A stretch of 64,000 nt of DNA from Prochlorococcus sp. AG-412-I05 (GTDB taxonomy: Bacteria > Cyanobacteriota > Cyanobacteriia > PCC-6307 > Cyanobiaceae). The stretch is from positions 1 through 64,000 of the forward strand of contig QCLC01000008.1 of the NCBI GenBank assembly GCA_003214855.1, read 5' to 3'. This document shows, piece after piece, positions 41,070 to 53,901 of this stretch; position 1 is the first letter of the stretch; each line of letters opens with the position of its first letter. The notes below the pieces were generated by a model. It was not told the origin of the DNA. It saw only the letters and a program-made list of their open reading frames with translations, and did not search any database. Position numbers and translations under genes: made by a program.

Positions 41070-41361
41070 AACAACCCGAGGTCAGAATCAATCATCCCCA
41101 TGCTGAATCCTCGTTGAACGTCAAACGAACTCGAAAGTGAAGAACAAGAGCACAACATTGCCTAAATCACAGTTCACCGAACCAAGTCAGCGCAAATCAT
41201 TGGCACAACTGCCATAGCTCAGCACGCATCAAGAAGATGCACAGCTGAGCCATGACCCCTGGAAACGGTTCCATAGTTCCTTTAGATTTGAACATGTCTC
41301 GGCCCTCTCCGCTCCACTCGCCTGACAAGCCAAGCGGCCGACCCATCCAAAGGAGTACCTC

Positions 41362-42282
41362 TTGGCTTCCCCTCTCCCGGTCTCTTCAGCCACAAACCGT
41401 CAGCAACGGTTGTGGGCTGCTGTAAAGGCTCATCGTGAGCCACTACCAGCAAAACAACGTCGACTCAAATGGGGCACCACCAGTTTCATGCTGGCCATGC
41501 ATGTAGCAGCCACCTTTGCACTGCTACCACACTTTTGGAGCTGGCAAGGGTTGGTCGCTTTTGCCGTTCTTTATTGGACCACGGTGCTCGGGGTGACCTT
41601 GGGATTGCATCGACTGGTCGCTCATCGCAGCTTGGTCGTACCCGTTTGGCTGGAGAGGATTCTGGTGATCATGGCCACGCTTGCCTGCCAGAGTGGCCCC
41701 ATCGAATGGGTGGCTCTGCATCGCCACCATCACCGCTACTCCGACCAAACCAATGACCACCATGACGCCGGCCGTGGCCTCTGGTGGGCCCACAGTGAAT
41801 GGATGCTTCATGAGATTCCAGCGCTGGATCACATGGACCGCTTTGCAGGAGATCTGCTAGCCGACCCTTTCTTCCGATGGCTTGATCGCTGGTTCCTACT
41901 GCTACAGATCCCTCTCGGTCTTGGGCTCTACTGGTACGGAGAACTCGCCCAGGTGCACGGTGGAGGACTTGGCCTGGTGCTCTGGGCCATCCCCATGCGA
42001 CTGGTGGTTGTGTACCACGTGACCTGGTGTGTGAACTCGGCGACCCATGCATTTGGCTACCGCAACTTCGACAGCCCAGACCTCTCTCGCAACTGCTGGT
42101 GGGTGGCGGTGCTGTCCTTCGGCGAGGGTTGGCACAACAACCACCATGCTTATCCCTCCAGCGCCCGTCATGGCCTGCGATGGTTTGAATTCGACATCAC
42201 CTGGCAACACGTGAAGGCGTTGCGACGTCTCGGCCTGGCTCGTCGAGTCCAGCAAGCCCGCTACGTTTCCGGGGCTTCCTGA
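41362..42282 (+). CDS. Acyl-lipid/acyl-CoA fatty acid desaturase (delta-9 type)
   Basis: Histidine boxes [33 protein letters not shown]. Confidence 0.92.
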   Translation: MASPLPVSSATNRQQRLWAAVKAHREPLPAKQRRLKWGTTSFMLAMHVAATFALLPHFWSWQGLVAFAVLYWTTVLGVTLGLHRLVAHRSLVVPVWLERILVIMATLACQSGPIEWVALHRHHHRYSDQTNDHHDAGRGLWWAHSEWMLHEIPALDHMDRFAGDLLADPFFRWLDRWFLLLQIPLGLGLYWYGELAQVHGGGLGLVLWAIPMRLVVVYHVTWCVNSATHAFGYRNFDSPDLSRNCWWVAVLSFGEGWHNNHHAYPSSARHGLRWFEFDITWQHVKALRRLGLARRVQQARYVSGAS

Positions 42283-43013
42283 TCAATCAACAACTCTGAG
42301 CGGGCCCTGAGTTCATCCAGGAATCCCTCTGCGCCCTGTCTGTTCACTCCACCCAAGGCCACCTGAGTTGCGTGCAGATCAAGCAATTCGCCATCGAGCT
42401 CCTCAGCGTTGTAATCCCTCAAACCAGCCATCACCTCCGCAAAACGTTCTCTGCGTTGCGTCTTAGTGACTGGATAAGCCTCCATCACCTTGTCCCGGCA
42501 TTGACGCCACGATTTTCCATTGCATAGACAGTCAGCCAAAGCAGCACTAAGAGCTGCGGCCTCATCTTCTTCAATTCGCCAATCAAAGCCAGCAGGTAAG
42601 GCAGCAAGACCAACAAAAATCTCAAACAGAGCGCCAGCGCCGAGTGGCTCACCATCTGCTCCTTCCAGAGGAAGAGAACTTTCCGAAAGCACCTTGAGCA
42701 AGTCGGGATGCCCATCAACCAAGCGATCACGAATCGGCTCTAGACCGGCATGAAGGATGGCGTTGGCTTGACCCAATGCCAGAAACACTTCGGGGCCTGG
42801 TGAAGCGAGTTTGCCGTTGCGCAGATTAGAGATCTGCGAATTGTGCACCCGACCGAGATCAAGGCATTCAGCCAGAGCCGGCAAAACCTTATGTGACCAA
42901 CCATTGCGCTCATGCCAGACATGAATGAGATGAGCCATGGCCCGCCGCCCATCATCCAAGCGCTCGCGATAGCCCCTGGTCGCCGAATCAGATTCAACAT
43001 CAGGCTTAGTCAC
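42261..43013 (-). CDS. Hypothetical protein with possible HTH-like N-terminal segment
   Basis: 250 aa; WSHKVLPALAECLDLGRVHNSQISNLRNGKLASPGPEVFLALGQAN; lies between two desaturase genes; convergent 22-nt overlap with the first. Confidence 0.75.
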   Translation of the reverse strand: MTKPDVESDSATRGYRERLDDGRRAMAHLIHVWHERNGWSHKVLPALAECLDLGRVHNSQISNLRNGKLASPGPEVFLALGQANAILHAGLEPIRDRLVDGHPDLLKVLSESSLPLEGADGEPLGAGALFEIFVGLAALPAGFDWRIEEDEAAALSAALADCLCNGKSWRQCRDKVMEAYPVTKTQRRERFAEVMAGLRDYNAEELDGELLDLHATQVALGGVNRQGAEGFLDELRARSELLIDQEAPET

Positions 43014-43064
43014 TGGATAAGGATCCGTATCATGTATAGTTTATGCACATTCGATAGATCGCTC

Positions 43065-43997
43065 ATGGCCTCCAGAGTGATACCTACGCCTTCAAAGATA
43101 AGCAGACCTGCAGCTTCGCATAAGGCCACAAGCCTTTCTACAAAACTTCAGCGCTCCTATACAAGCCAGGCCATTTGCCCACCCAAAGAATCAAGGCGCT
43201 GGGGAACGATCGGATTCATGATCGCCATTCATGCCCTATCCATCCTGGCCCTGTTGCCCCGTTTCTGGAGCTGGCAAGCGATCACAACTCTTCTCGTCCT
43301 CTACTGGGTCACAGCCTGCCTCGGCGTGACGATCGGCTACCACCGTCTGCTCTCACACCGGTCGTTCCGAGTACCCCACTGGCTGGAGCGCTTCTTTGCC
43401 ACCTGCGGAACCTTGAGCTGCCAACACGGTCCAATCGACTGGGTAGGACTCCATCGCCACCATCACAAGTTTTCCGATACTGACCCCGACCACCACAACA
43501 GTCATAAGGGCTTCTGGTGGAGCCACATGGGCTGGATGTTTGAACCCATTCCAGCCATGCGGGTCGTGCCACGCCTCACTGTTGACCTGGCAGCTGATCC
43601 CTATTACCGCTGGCTTAACAAGTACTTTCTACTGTTGCAGCTCCCGCTAGCCGGTCTGCTCTTCTGGATCGGCAGCGTCAGTGGAGCCGGTGGTTGGGCC
43701 CTCGTGCTGTGGGGTATCCCCTTGCGCCTAACGATCGTTTATCACATCACCTGGCTAGTCAATTCCGCCAGTCACTGCTGGGGGACTGTGGCCTTCGACA
43801 GCGGTGACAACTCCCGCAACAACCCTTGGGTAGCAGCTCTTACTTTTGGCGAAGGTTGGCACAACAACCACCACGCCTTCCCGCACTCCGCCCTTCATGG
43901 ACTCCAGCGCGGTCAGATCGACCTCACCTGGCAGCACATCCGCCTCATGCGAGCCCTAGGCTTGGCTCGCAAGATCCGGCTACCGATCACATCGTAA
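43065..43997 (+). CDS. Fatty acid desaturase (delta-9 type), second copy
   Basis: Histidine boxes [33 protein letters not shown]; start uncertain (43032 also possible). Confidence 0.9.
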   Translation: MASRVIPTPSKISRPAASHKATSLSTKLQRSYTSQAICPPKESRRWGTIGFMIAIHALSILALLPRFWSWQAITTLLVLYWVTACLGVTIGYHRLLSHRSFRVPHWLERFFATCGTLSCQHGPIDWVGLHRHHHKFSDTDPDHHNSHKGFWWSHMGWMFEPIPAMRVVPRLTVDLAADPYYRWLNKYFLLLQLPLAGLLFWIGSVSGAGGWALVLWGIPLRLTIVYHITWLVNSASHCWGTVAFDSGDNSRNNPWVAALTFGEGWHNNHHAFPHSALHGLQRGQIDLTWQHIRLMRALGLARKIRLPITS

Positions 43998-44040
43998 GGT
44001 TGTCGATCGCTCAACAGTCGTCGTCCGTCTTCTTATCGCC

Positions 44041-44499
44041 ATGGCCAAGCGCGTACAAGTCGTCCTGAACGAAGACGTCCTCAGCCTCGGCAAGGACGGC
44101 GACCTAGTTGAGGTTGCTCCTGGTTATGCCCGCAACTTCCTGCTTCCCTTCGGCAAGGCTGTCCCTGTGACCCCAGCCGTGATGAAACAAGTCGGTCACC
44201 GACGTGCCAAGCAGGCCGAACATCAGGCGGCAATCAAGCAGGAAGCCCTGGACTTCCAAACCGCTCTGATCACAATTGGACGTTTCACCGTTAAAAAGCA
44301 AATCGGCGAAGACGACGTCTTGTTCGGCACAGTCACCAATGGTGATGTTGCTGAAGCAATCGAAACAGCCACAAAGAAGGAGATCGACCGACGCAATATC
44401 CTCGTTCCGGAAATTCACCGGACCGGCAGCTACAAGGTGCAAGTGAAACTGCACAATGAAGTCAACGCCGAAATCAACCTCGAAGTCGTCAGCTACTGA
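44041..44499 (+). CDS. rplI: 50S ribosomal protein L9
   Basis: [40 protein letters not shown]. Confidence 0.97.
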   Translation: MAKRVQVVLNEDVLSLGKDGDLVEVAPGYARNFLLPFGKAVPVTPAVMKQVGHRRAKQAEHQAAIKQEALDFQTALITIGRFTVKKQIGEDDVLFGTVTNGDVAEAIETATKKEIDRRNILVPEIHRTGSYKVQVKLHNEVNAEINLEVVSY

Positions 44500-44561
44500 T
44501 TGCTGGCAAGGCTTGAAAAACAAGCCAAAGTGGGTCTCCTTATAACGTCAGCTCCTCATCC

Positions 44562-45980
44562 ATGGTGAGCGCCCCCCTGCCAAACAACGGCGATACCGCC
44601 GCAGAGGGGTCCCGTCCCTTCAGGAAAGCCTCTTCTACATCTCGAGAACCGAGCTTTGAAGCCCTGCCAGACTCCTTGCCTCCTCAAAATCTAGAGGCAG
44701 AGGAAGCTGTTCTAGGAGGCATCCTTCTTGATCCTGATGCCATCGGCAGAGTGGTCGATTTGCTCCAACCTGAGGCTTTTTATCTCAACGCCCATCGAGA
44801 GATCTTCCGCACAGCCCTGATGCTTCACAGCCAGGGCAAACCCACCGACCTCACAGCCATGAGCGCCTGGTTGGCCGACACAGGGTCCTTGGAGAAGGTA
44901 GGTGGCAGCAACCGTCTGATCGAACTTGTAGAGCGCGTCGCCTCCACTGCATCAATCGAGCAAGTGGCCCGTTTGGTGATGGACAAATTCCTACGGCGAC
45001 AGTTGATTCGCTCAGGCAACGAAGTGATTCAACTCGGCTTTGACCAGGGCCTACCGATGGAACAGGTTCTCGACAAAGCAGAACAAACAATTTTTGCGAT
45101 CAGCCAAGAAAAGCCATCCAAAGGTCTCACACCCACAGCAGAAATCCTTACCAGTACCTTCAACGAAATCGAAAGCCGCTCACTAGGTACGTCCGTCGCA
45201 GGCATCCCGGTGAACTTCTACGACCTCGATGCCATGACCCAGGGTCTGCAGCGCAGTGACCTGATCATTGTGGCTGGCCGCCCAGCCATGGGCAAAACCT
45301 CCATGGTGCTCAATCTGACCAAAAACGTTGCTCAACTCCACAACCTGCCTGTGTGCTTGTTCAGCCTGGAGATGAGCAAGGAACAACTCACCTATCGCCT
45401 CCTTTCAATGGAGGTTGGCATTGAAAGCAGTCGACTGAGAACAGGCCGTTTACGACAGGAAGAGTGGCCTCTTCTGGGCCAGGGCATCAACACCCTTGGC
45501 CAGCTACCGATCTACATCGATGACAAACCCAATTCAGGCGTCCTTGAGATGCGTTCTCTCTCCAGGCGGCTCATGGCCGAACAAGGCAAAGAGCTCGGAC
45601 TCATCGTGATCGACTACCTACAACTGATGGAGGGCTCCACGCCTGATAACCGTGTTCAGGAACTCTCCCGGATTACCCGCGGCCTTAAGGGCATGGCCAG
45701 GGAACTGAACGTACCTGTGATTGCCTTATCACAGCTCAGCCGTGGGGTGGAATCCCGCACCAACAAACGCCCAATGCTCAGCGACCTGCGCGAGTCAGGC
45801 TCAATCGAACAGGACGCTGACCTGGTGCTGATGATCTACCGCGACGAGTACTACAACCCTGAAACACCCGACCGCGGCATCACCGAAGTCATCGTGACCA
45901 AGCACCGCAACGGCCCTGTCGGCACAGTAAAACTACTGTTCGAGCCCCAATTCACACGGTTCCGCAACCTGGCGGCCTAA
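44562..45980 (+). CDS. dnaB: Replicative DNA helicase
   Basis: LPPQNLEAEEAVLGGILLDPDAI, DLIIVAGRPAMGKTSMVLNL, VPVIALSQLSRGVESRTNKRPMLSDLRESGSIEQDADLVLMIYRDEYY. Confidence 0.97.
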   Translation: MVSAPLPNNGDTAAEGSRPFRKASSTSREPSFEALPDSLPPQNLEAEEAVLGGILLDPDAIGRVVDLLQPEAFYLNAHREIFRTALMLHSQGKPTDLTAMSAWLADTGSLEKVGGSNRLIELVERVASTASIEQVARLVMDKFLRRQLIRSGNEVIQLGFDQGLPMEQVLDKAEQTIFAISQEKPSKGLTPTAEILTSTFNEIESRSLGTSVAGIPVNFYDLDAMTQGLQRSDLIIVAGRPAMGKTSMVLNLTKNVAQLHNLPVCLFSLEMSKEQLTYRLLSMEVGIESSRLRTGRLRQEEWPLLGQGINTLGQLPIYIDDKPNSGVLEMRSLSRRLMAEQGKELGLIVIDYLQLMEGSTPDNRVQELSRITRGLKGMARELNVPVIALSQLSRGVESRTNKRPMLSDLRESGSIEQDADLVLMIYRDEYYNPETPDRGITEVIVTKHRNGPVGTVKLLFEPQFTRFRNLAA

Positions 45981-46031
45981 AGCAGCAATACATTGATGAT
46001 TTCTACTGTTCTCTAGAACCTCACGGGCCCC

Positions 46032-47993
46032 ATGCCCTTCAGTGCTCCCCCAACCGAACACTTCGACGTCATCGTCGTCGGCGGCGGGCACGCCGGTTGT
46101 GAAGCCGCGATCACTGCAGCGCGCTTAGGCCTCAGTACAGCTTTATTCACCCTCAACCTCGATCGGATTGCCTGGCAACCGTGCAACCCCGCAGTGGGAG
46201 GGCCAGCCAAGAGTCAACTCGTGCATGAAGTCGATGCCCTTGGGGGGGTCATCGGACGCCTTGCCGATGCGACGGCGCTGCAAAAACGTGTGCTCAATGC
46301 CAGCCGCGGCCCTGCGGTCTGGGCCTTACGCGCCCAGACCGACAAACGCCTCTATTCACGCCAAATGCTGCAGTTGCTTCAACAAACAGCCAACCTCTCT
46401 CTAAGAGAAGCGATGGTGACTGGCCTCGAAGTCAACGGTGATCCATCAGGTGGCGGGGAGCACTGGGAGCCAGCTCAAGGACATGCAGCACAAATCACAG
46501 GCGTACGGACCTACTTCGGCAGTATTTATCGGGCCCAAGCCGTCGTGCTAACCACCGGCACGTTCCTTGGTGGTCAGATCTGGGTTGGCAATCAATCCAT
46601 GCCGGCAGGTCGTGCCGGCGAGCAAGCCGCAGAAGGGCTCACCGAAGCCCTCGAGTCACTTGGCTTCCAAACCAATCGCCTCAAGACAGGCACTCCGGCA
46701 AGAGTCGATCGACGCAGCATTGCTCTCGATCAACTGGAAGAGCAACCCAGCGATGCCGCTGATCGCTTCTTCTCCTTCGACCCAACCACCTGGGTCAGCG
46801 GTGAACAGATGAGCTGCCACATCACCCGCACCACCGCATCAACCCATCAGCTAATCAAAGAGAACCTCGAACTAACGCCTATCTATGGAGGCTTTCTCGA
46901 CAGCAAAGGGCCGCGTTACTGCCCATCAATCGAAGACAAGATCGTCCGTTTTGCTGACAAAGACTCTCACCAGATTTTTCTCGAACCGGAAGGTCGCGAC
47001 ACGCCAGAAATTTATGTGCAGGGATTCTCCACCGGACTACCTGAGCGGTTGCAACTCGACTTACTACGCACCCTGCCAGGGCTTGAACAATGCGTCATGC
47101 TGCGGCCCGCCTATGCAGTCGATTACGACTACCTTCCCGCCACACAGCTCAGTCCTTCATTGCAAACCAAACGCGTCAAAGGGCTTTTCACTGCTGGGCA
47201 ACTGAATGGCACAACCGGCTATGAAGAAGCCGCCGCCCAAGGGCTGGTTGCCGGTCTCAATGCAGCCCGTCTCGTCCATGGCCAAGAGCAAGTGCAATTT
47301 CCGCGCGAGGGCAGCTATATCGGCACAATGATCGACGATCTTGTCAGCAAGGATCTACACGAGCCATACCGAGTGCTCACCAGTCGAAGCGAATACCGCC
47401 TGATTTTGCGGGGCGACAACGCAGACCGACGCCTCACGCCTCTTGGCTATCAGCTAGGCCTGATTGATGCACGCCGTTGGCAGCTATTTCAACGCAAACA
47501 AACCGCTCTAGAGGATGAAAAACAACGACTCGAAAAGCAGCGACTCAAAGCCAGCGATCCAGCCGCACCGGCCCTCGAGGCCAAAACAGGCGCAAAAATC
47601 AAAGGATCCATAACGCTGGCCGATCTGCTCCGACGTCCTGGCGTGCATAGTGCTGATCTGATCGAGCATGGCCTAGTCGATCCAGAGCTTGCCCTAGGTG
47701 TAAGAGAAGGAGCAGAAATTGATATCAAGTACAGCGGTTACCTACAACGGCAACAACAACAAATTGATCAATTGAAGCGGCAGAGCCAAAGACGCCTACC
47801 TGCAAATCTCGACTACGCCAACATCAGCACCCTCTCTAAGGAAGCCCGCGAAAAACTAACCGCTGTAGGGCCACTCAATTTTGCTCAGGCCAGCCAGATT
47901 CCCGGGGTTAGCAAGGCAGATCTCACCGCCCTGTTGGTCTGGCTGGAACTGCAGAAGCGTCGAACCCTCGCCGCCTCTGGTCACGATCGATAA
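46032..47993 (+). CDS. mnmG: tRNA uridine 5-carboxymethylaminomethyl modification enzyme MnmG (GidA)
   Basis: [68 protein letters not shown]. Confidence 0.97.
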   Translation: MPFSAPPTEHFDVIVVGGGHAGCEAAITAARLGLSTALFTLNLDRIAWQPCNPAVGGPAKSQLVHEVDALGGVIGRLADATALQKRVLNASRGPAVWALRAQTDKRLYSRQMLQLLQQTANLSLREAMVTGLEVNGDPSGGGEHWEPAQGHAAQITGVRTYFGSIYRAQAVVLTTGTFLGGQIWVGNQSMPAGRAGEQAAEGLTEALESLGFQTNRLKTGTPARVDRRSIALDQLEEQPSDAADRFFSFDPTTWVSGEQMSCHITRTTASTHQLIKENLELTPIYGGFLDSKGPRYCPSIEDKIVRFADKDSHQIFLEPEGRDTPEIYVQGFSTGLPERLQLDLLRTLPGLEQCVMLRPAYAVDYDYLPATQLSPSLQTKRVKGLFTAGQLNGTTGYEEAAAQGLVAGLNAARLVHGQEQVQFPREGSYIGTMIDDLVSKDLHEPYRVLTSRSEYRLILRGDNADRRLTPLGYQLGLIDARRWQLFQRKQTALEDEKQRLEKQRLKASDPAAPALEAKTGAKIKGSITLADLLRRPGVHSADLIEHGLVDPELALGVREGAEIDIKYSGYLQRQQQQIDQLKRQSQRRLPANLDYANISTLSKEAREKLTAVGPLNFAQASQIPGVSKADLTALLVWLELQKRRTLAASGHDR

Positions 47994-48018
47994 CGTTGGA
48001 TGTCATTGGAAACTAACG

Positions 48019-48702
48019 GTGCCCTCTCAGCTCACCACCTCGCGGGCCTACTGGAACCTACGAGCTGAACAGGTGATGGATCGTGTCTTCCGCGAGCAAG
48101 ACCAACAGCTAACCGCTACCAGGGTGCATATCCACGAATCACTCAAGGCGAAGCCACCTCAGTGGCAAACTCTTAGTCTTACTGGTCTTGCCACTGCGGG
48201 GCTAATCAGCAGTGTCTGGCTAGCTCACAATTGGCAGGCCTCCCAAGCCCAGCTTGACCGAGAACGAAATTTGCTAGTCATGGAGCGGCTCAGAAAGTTA
48301 CCCGCCGCATCTCGAACGACCAGCGAAGAACCCAGCAACAGCTCAAGCATTAGCGCCCAAAACACAAACGCTGAGCTGGCAGTCCTTCCCCAAACCCCGC
48401 TTAATCCTGATTGGGTCCAAAGCTTGGAGCCTGTCATCGTTCCCATCCGCGAAGAAACGTTCTCCAGCCACTCAAGTCACTTGAAGGACAATGCAAGCGA
48501 AGTCCCCGTCCTGGTAGGTGTCGTACATGGCCCTCAAGGCAGCAGCTCAGCAATCTTTCAGCTGAAGCAAACCTCCACCTCCGCAAAACCCGGAGAGAAC
48601 ATCGGTAGCAGCAACTGGCGCTTGGACTCTGTCAATGCCAATGGTGCCGTCATCAAAAATCAAGGTCAGCAACGTCAGCTCAACATTGGAGGCGCCTTCT
48701 GA
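48019..48702 (+). CDS. Hypothetical single-TM protein
   Basis: In-frame GTG at 48019; LSLTGLATAGLISSVWLAHNW hydrophobic segment, then VPVLVGVVHGPQGSSSAIFQLKQ. Confidence 0.65.
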   Translation: MPSQLTTSRAYWNLRAEQVMDRVFREQDQQLTATRVHIHESLKAKPPQWQTLSLTGLATAGLISSVWLAHNWQASQAQLDRERNLLVMERLRKLPAASRTTSEEPSNSSSISAQNTNAELAVLPQTPLNPDWVQSLEPVIVPIREETFSSHSSHLKDNASEVPVLVGVVHGPQGSSSAIFQLKQTSTSAKPGENIGSSNWRLDSVNANGAVIKNQGQQRQLNIGGAF

Positions 48703-48761
48703 ACCAGACACCCTCAGGACTGATCTCACCAGCACGGATCTGGGACGCCCCTAGCAAGGCA

Positions 48762-49298
48762 GTGCTCTCTGGTGAAGGCCCCTGGCAACTGCCCGGACCC
48801 TGGCGATTGATGCTGCTTGGGGATGGCAGCCCAACACGCCACCTGAGACTGCTCACAGGCCATGAAGTGCAAGTCAACCTCATTGCCATGCAACCGGAAC
48901 CCAATCCTGATGCAACAGCCCCGCAGGAAGTTCGCGAACTCAAACCACCTTTACTAAGGCGCCAGGTGTGGTTGATCTGCGACTCCCATACCCTGGCCTG
49001 GGCGGAAAGCTGGTGGAATTTCGATGAGGCCGAAAAGCATCTCCACAATCGCAATCAACCCATCTGGGACAGTCTCACAAAAGGCCGTTCCGAACTGTTT
49101 CGTGAAGTCGACGGACTGGGCCTTGTCGCTGCCGATTGGCTCGAATCCGCATTCGGCCAAACAGGACCATTTTGGAGCCGTCATTATCGCTTCTTTCGCC
49201 AAGAGCGTGAACTAACAGTGATCCGAGAAGTTTTCAGCCCTGAGCTCGAGAAATGGCTCGGACCCACTCCACGACAAGAGCTTCAACTCTGTTCATGA
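48762..49298 (+). CDS. Chorismate lyase-family protein
   Basis: GHEVQVNLIAMQPEPNPD...REVWLICD-type: RRQVWLICDSHTLAWAESWWNF...RSELFREVDGLGLVAADWLESAFGQTGPFWSRHYRFFRQERELTVIREVFSPELEKWLG. Confidence 0.7.
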   Translation: MLSGEGPWQLPGPWRLMLLGDGSPTRHLRLLTGHEVQVNLIAMQPEPNPDATAPQEVRELKPPLLRRQVWLICDSHTLAWAESWWNFDEAEKHLHNRNQPIWDSLTKGRSELFREVDGLGLVAADWLESAFGQTGPFWSRHYRFFRQERELTVIREVFSPELEKWLGPTPRQELQLCS

Positions 49299-49385
49299 CC
49301 AGAGCTCTGGATTTGTCGATTTTTAACTTGACAACTTGCCAACTCTTGTGCTTTCGGGAAGATTATTCAAGCGGTTCCCCTCTCC

Positions 49386-49835
49386 ATGGCACCCTCACCA
49401 AGCTGGCTGAGCCTCACTGATCTGGGACGCATCTACGGCATCTCAGCGATCAATTGCGGCCGAGCTCTACAACTGCAGGGTTTGCGCGATCGACATGGAC
49501 GACCAACTCCAGGAGCCCTTGAGACTGGTGCAGCCCATAAGCACGGTCCACACACCCCTCCACGCACAGCTCTCTGGAACGCCAAAATCTGCAAAGGCTT
49601 GCTTGAGAAAAGCGGCTACCAACCCATCAACCGAACACTTCAGGTGAAGCAATGGGCCGAACTACTTGAGGCCCTTGAAGAGGGATCGCCCTCCATCAAT
49701 GCAACAGCAGAGCAAATGGCTGAAGATCTACCTGAAGAACTGGTAGGTGACGTCAATGATCAACTCGCACAGCGAGGCTGCCATTTTCGCGTAGCGCACA
49801 AACCACATCAGGCATCTTTCAGCGCTGCAGCCTGA
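49386..49835 (+). CDS. Hypothetical protein
   Basis: 149 aa ORF with coding-like composition. Confidence 0.6.
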   Translation: MAPSPSWLSLTDLGRIYGISAINCGRALQLQGLRDRHGRPTPGALETGAAHKHGPHTPPRTALWNAKICKGLLEKSGYQPINRTLQVKQWAELLEALEEGSPSINATAEQMAEDLPEELVGDVNDQLAQRGCHFRVAHKPHQASFSAAA

Positions 49836-49850
49836 TTGAATCGCGCACGC

Positions 49851-50372
49851 TCAATCGCGCCGACGACTGGAACGCGGCAAAGGTCTCCGCTCCAGCGGTC
49901 GCTTCAATGAGTCTGATCCGCTTCGTTTTGAAGCGGCCTCAGGATTAATTCGCTCTGATGGGCGACGCTGCCAACGATCAACCTGGAAGGTGGACTCATC
50001 GGGCCAGTCATCCTCATGAGGCACAACCTCACTGCGAGAAGACGCAGGTTGAATCAATGGGGGAACACGGCGAGAGATCGCTTCCAGGGGTCTCTTCACT
50101 CGCATTTCAGTGGACTGAGGCTCGGACTGCCAAGGCTCCAGCCAACCATCATCCTCGTCCTCTTCCAACAACCATTCAAGCTTGTCACCCACCCAGCGAC
50201 CAACCGTTCCCAAGCTCGCAGCGGAACGACGGTCTGTACGACCAGATCCACGCTGTCCAGGGCGAGTGCCGGCCACACCATCAACCAACTGACGACCTGT
50301 CTCAAGCCACTGGTCCAAACGACGATCCAACGGATCCCTGGACCTTTGGCGACGTTGACGACGGGTATCCAT
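49851..50372 (-). CDS. Hypothetical Arg-rich protein
   Basis: 173 aa; RRQRRQRSRDPLDRRLDQWLETGRQLVDGVAGTRPGQRGSGRTDRRSAASLGTVGRWVGDKLEWLLEEDEDDGW. Confidence 0.6.
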   Translation of the reverse strand: MDTRRQRRQRSRDPLDRRLDQWLETGRQLVDGVAGTRPGQRGSGRTDRRSAASLGTVGRWVGDKLEWLLEEDEDDGWLEPWQSEPQSTEMRVKRPLEAISRRVPPLIQPASSRSEVVPHEDDWPDESTFQVDRWQRRPSERINPEAASKRSGSDSLKRPLERRPLPRSSRRRD

Positions 50373-50477
50373 GCATCGAGGTTACCGGCGCCGCCGGTGC
50401 AACCACTGCTCCCGTTGCCAACCAATTAGGGCAATCGAGACCCCACTGACCTGAAGCACCCAGAAAAACATGTCCAC

Positions 50478-51026
50478 TCAGGCCTCCGGTGACGCAGGTT
50501 CATAGACGAACACACAGCTGGCATGCCAGCTACCCCCATAGTGACGGTCGCAACATTGCCGACAAGCAGCGCGATGAACACGCCGCTGATAAGGAGAACG
50601 AAGACCACAGCGAGGGCAAACCGCCCACCACCGCGGCGGCGTTTGAGGCACGGGAAACTGATGGCGCACACTCACCTGAAACTGGTTCTGGGCAGCGTTA
50701 ATGGCGGCCATCCGGGCATGAAAGTTGGGGCCATGACTCTCCTTAACCTCCAGTACAAGATCAATCCAGGCATGAATCATTTCGTGGCAAAGAGTGCTTT
50801 CAGTGGCGGTCTGAGGCAGAAGCTCCAGCAACGGACGAGAAAGAACAATCTCGCAACCATTGCGACCGTCAACCCTTAAGCCACGACGATAAAAACCTGC
50901 TGTCTTGCGCAATCGACCATCACTCCACCGCACAGACAGAAGAGGCTGAGATCCAATCGCTAGGGCTCCATTGAAATATTCCCTATTGAAGCGATGAAAC
51001 AGCGGCAGCAGAGGCACCAGGGGCAT
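50478..51026 (-). CDS. SprT-like zinc metallopeptidase-domain protein
   Basis: FNREYFNGAL; TESTLCHEMIHAWIDL (HExxH); C-terminal WAVCPRCGLRSPYQRRVHRAACRQCC zinc ribbon. Confidence 0.85.
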   Translation of the reverse strand: MPLVPLLPLFHRFNREYFNGALAIGSQPLLSVRWSDGRLRKTAGFYRRGLRVDGRNGCEIVLSRPLLELLPQTATESTLCHEMIHAWIDLVLEVKESHGPNFHARMAAINAAQNQFQVSVRHQFPVPQTPPRWWAVCPRCGLRSPYQRRVHRAACRQCCDRHYGGSWHASCVFVYEPASPEA

Positions 51027-51144
51027 TAATGCGCGTGGGGTAGGCCCTTAAATCAAGCTTTGACAGTCTGCCCACTTCACACAATCGCTGAAGAGCCATA
51101 TTTCTGAAGTCGGTCAGTCAGACTCTCTTTTCAATTGCATCAAG

Positions 51145-51567
51145 ATGATGGATCTAGCCCTGGCACGGGACATTGGGACCAAAGCCCTACTAGCTGGCGC
51201 TGGAGCCCTACTGCTCTACTGGACCATCACGGCCGTCAGGCTGGTCTTCAGTGCAAGAGGCATCAACCCTTTGGTCAAGCAGTTCTTCACTCAGGTCGCG
51301 GCAGGTCGAATTGATGCTGCCTACCTACTCACCACCAAGACCTATCGGCAGCACGTCAATAGACAACAATTCATCCGCTTCCTGGCGAGTCTGAAACTCA
51401 ACCGATATCGCAACCTCAAATCCGGTCGACCTAGGCTCCAAGAAGGCCAGGTCATCCTCACCATCAAACTCAAATCTGATGGCAAAGATGAATTAAAAAT
51501 GGATTTCACATTCAGCAAGATTGACGATTCATGGCGAGTCGATCGCATTGTGCCCCTCAATTCATGA
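51145..51567 (+). CDS. Hypothetical membrane-anchored protein with NTF2/DUF4864-like domain
   Basis: N-terminal TM, then NPLVKQFFTQVAAGRIDAAYLLTTKTYRQHVNRQQFIRFLASLKLNRYRNLKSGRP. Confidence 0.6.
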   Translation: MMDLALARDIGTKALLAGAGALLLYWTITAVRLVFSARGINPLVKQFFTQVAAGRIDAAYLLTTKTYRQHVNRQQFIRFLASLKLNRYRNLKSGRPRLQEGQVILTIKLKSDGKDELKMDFTFSKIDDSWRVDRIVPLNS

Positions 51568-53682
<2,115 letters not shown>

Positions 53683-53721
53683 AGTTCTCCATCCCTAGGC
53701 TTGTAATCACTGCATAAGAGC

Positions 53722-53901
53722 ATGAGTCAAGCCAACATCAACACCTGGATCAAAACAGCCTGCGGACGTGCCAAATATGCAGATCTGGCGCAACGCACTG
53801 GGGTGCTTGCACGCCTCCGGCTGAGCTGGTTCGTGTTCTTTGCTGCCCTCAAAGACTGGCAGCTAGACAACCCAGATCAACTGGATGGCTCGGAATCCTG
53901 A
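53722..53901 (+). CDS. Small hypothetical protein (below ORF-track cut-off)
   Basis: 59 aa MSQANINTWIKTACGRAKYADLAQRTGVLARLRLSWFVFFAALKDWQLDNPDQLDGSES; convergent 25-nt overlap with the next gene. Confidence 0.5.
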   Translation: MSQANINTWIKTACGRAKYADLAQRTGVLARLRLSWFVFFAALKDWQLDNPDQLDGSES

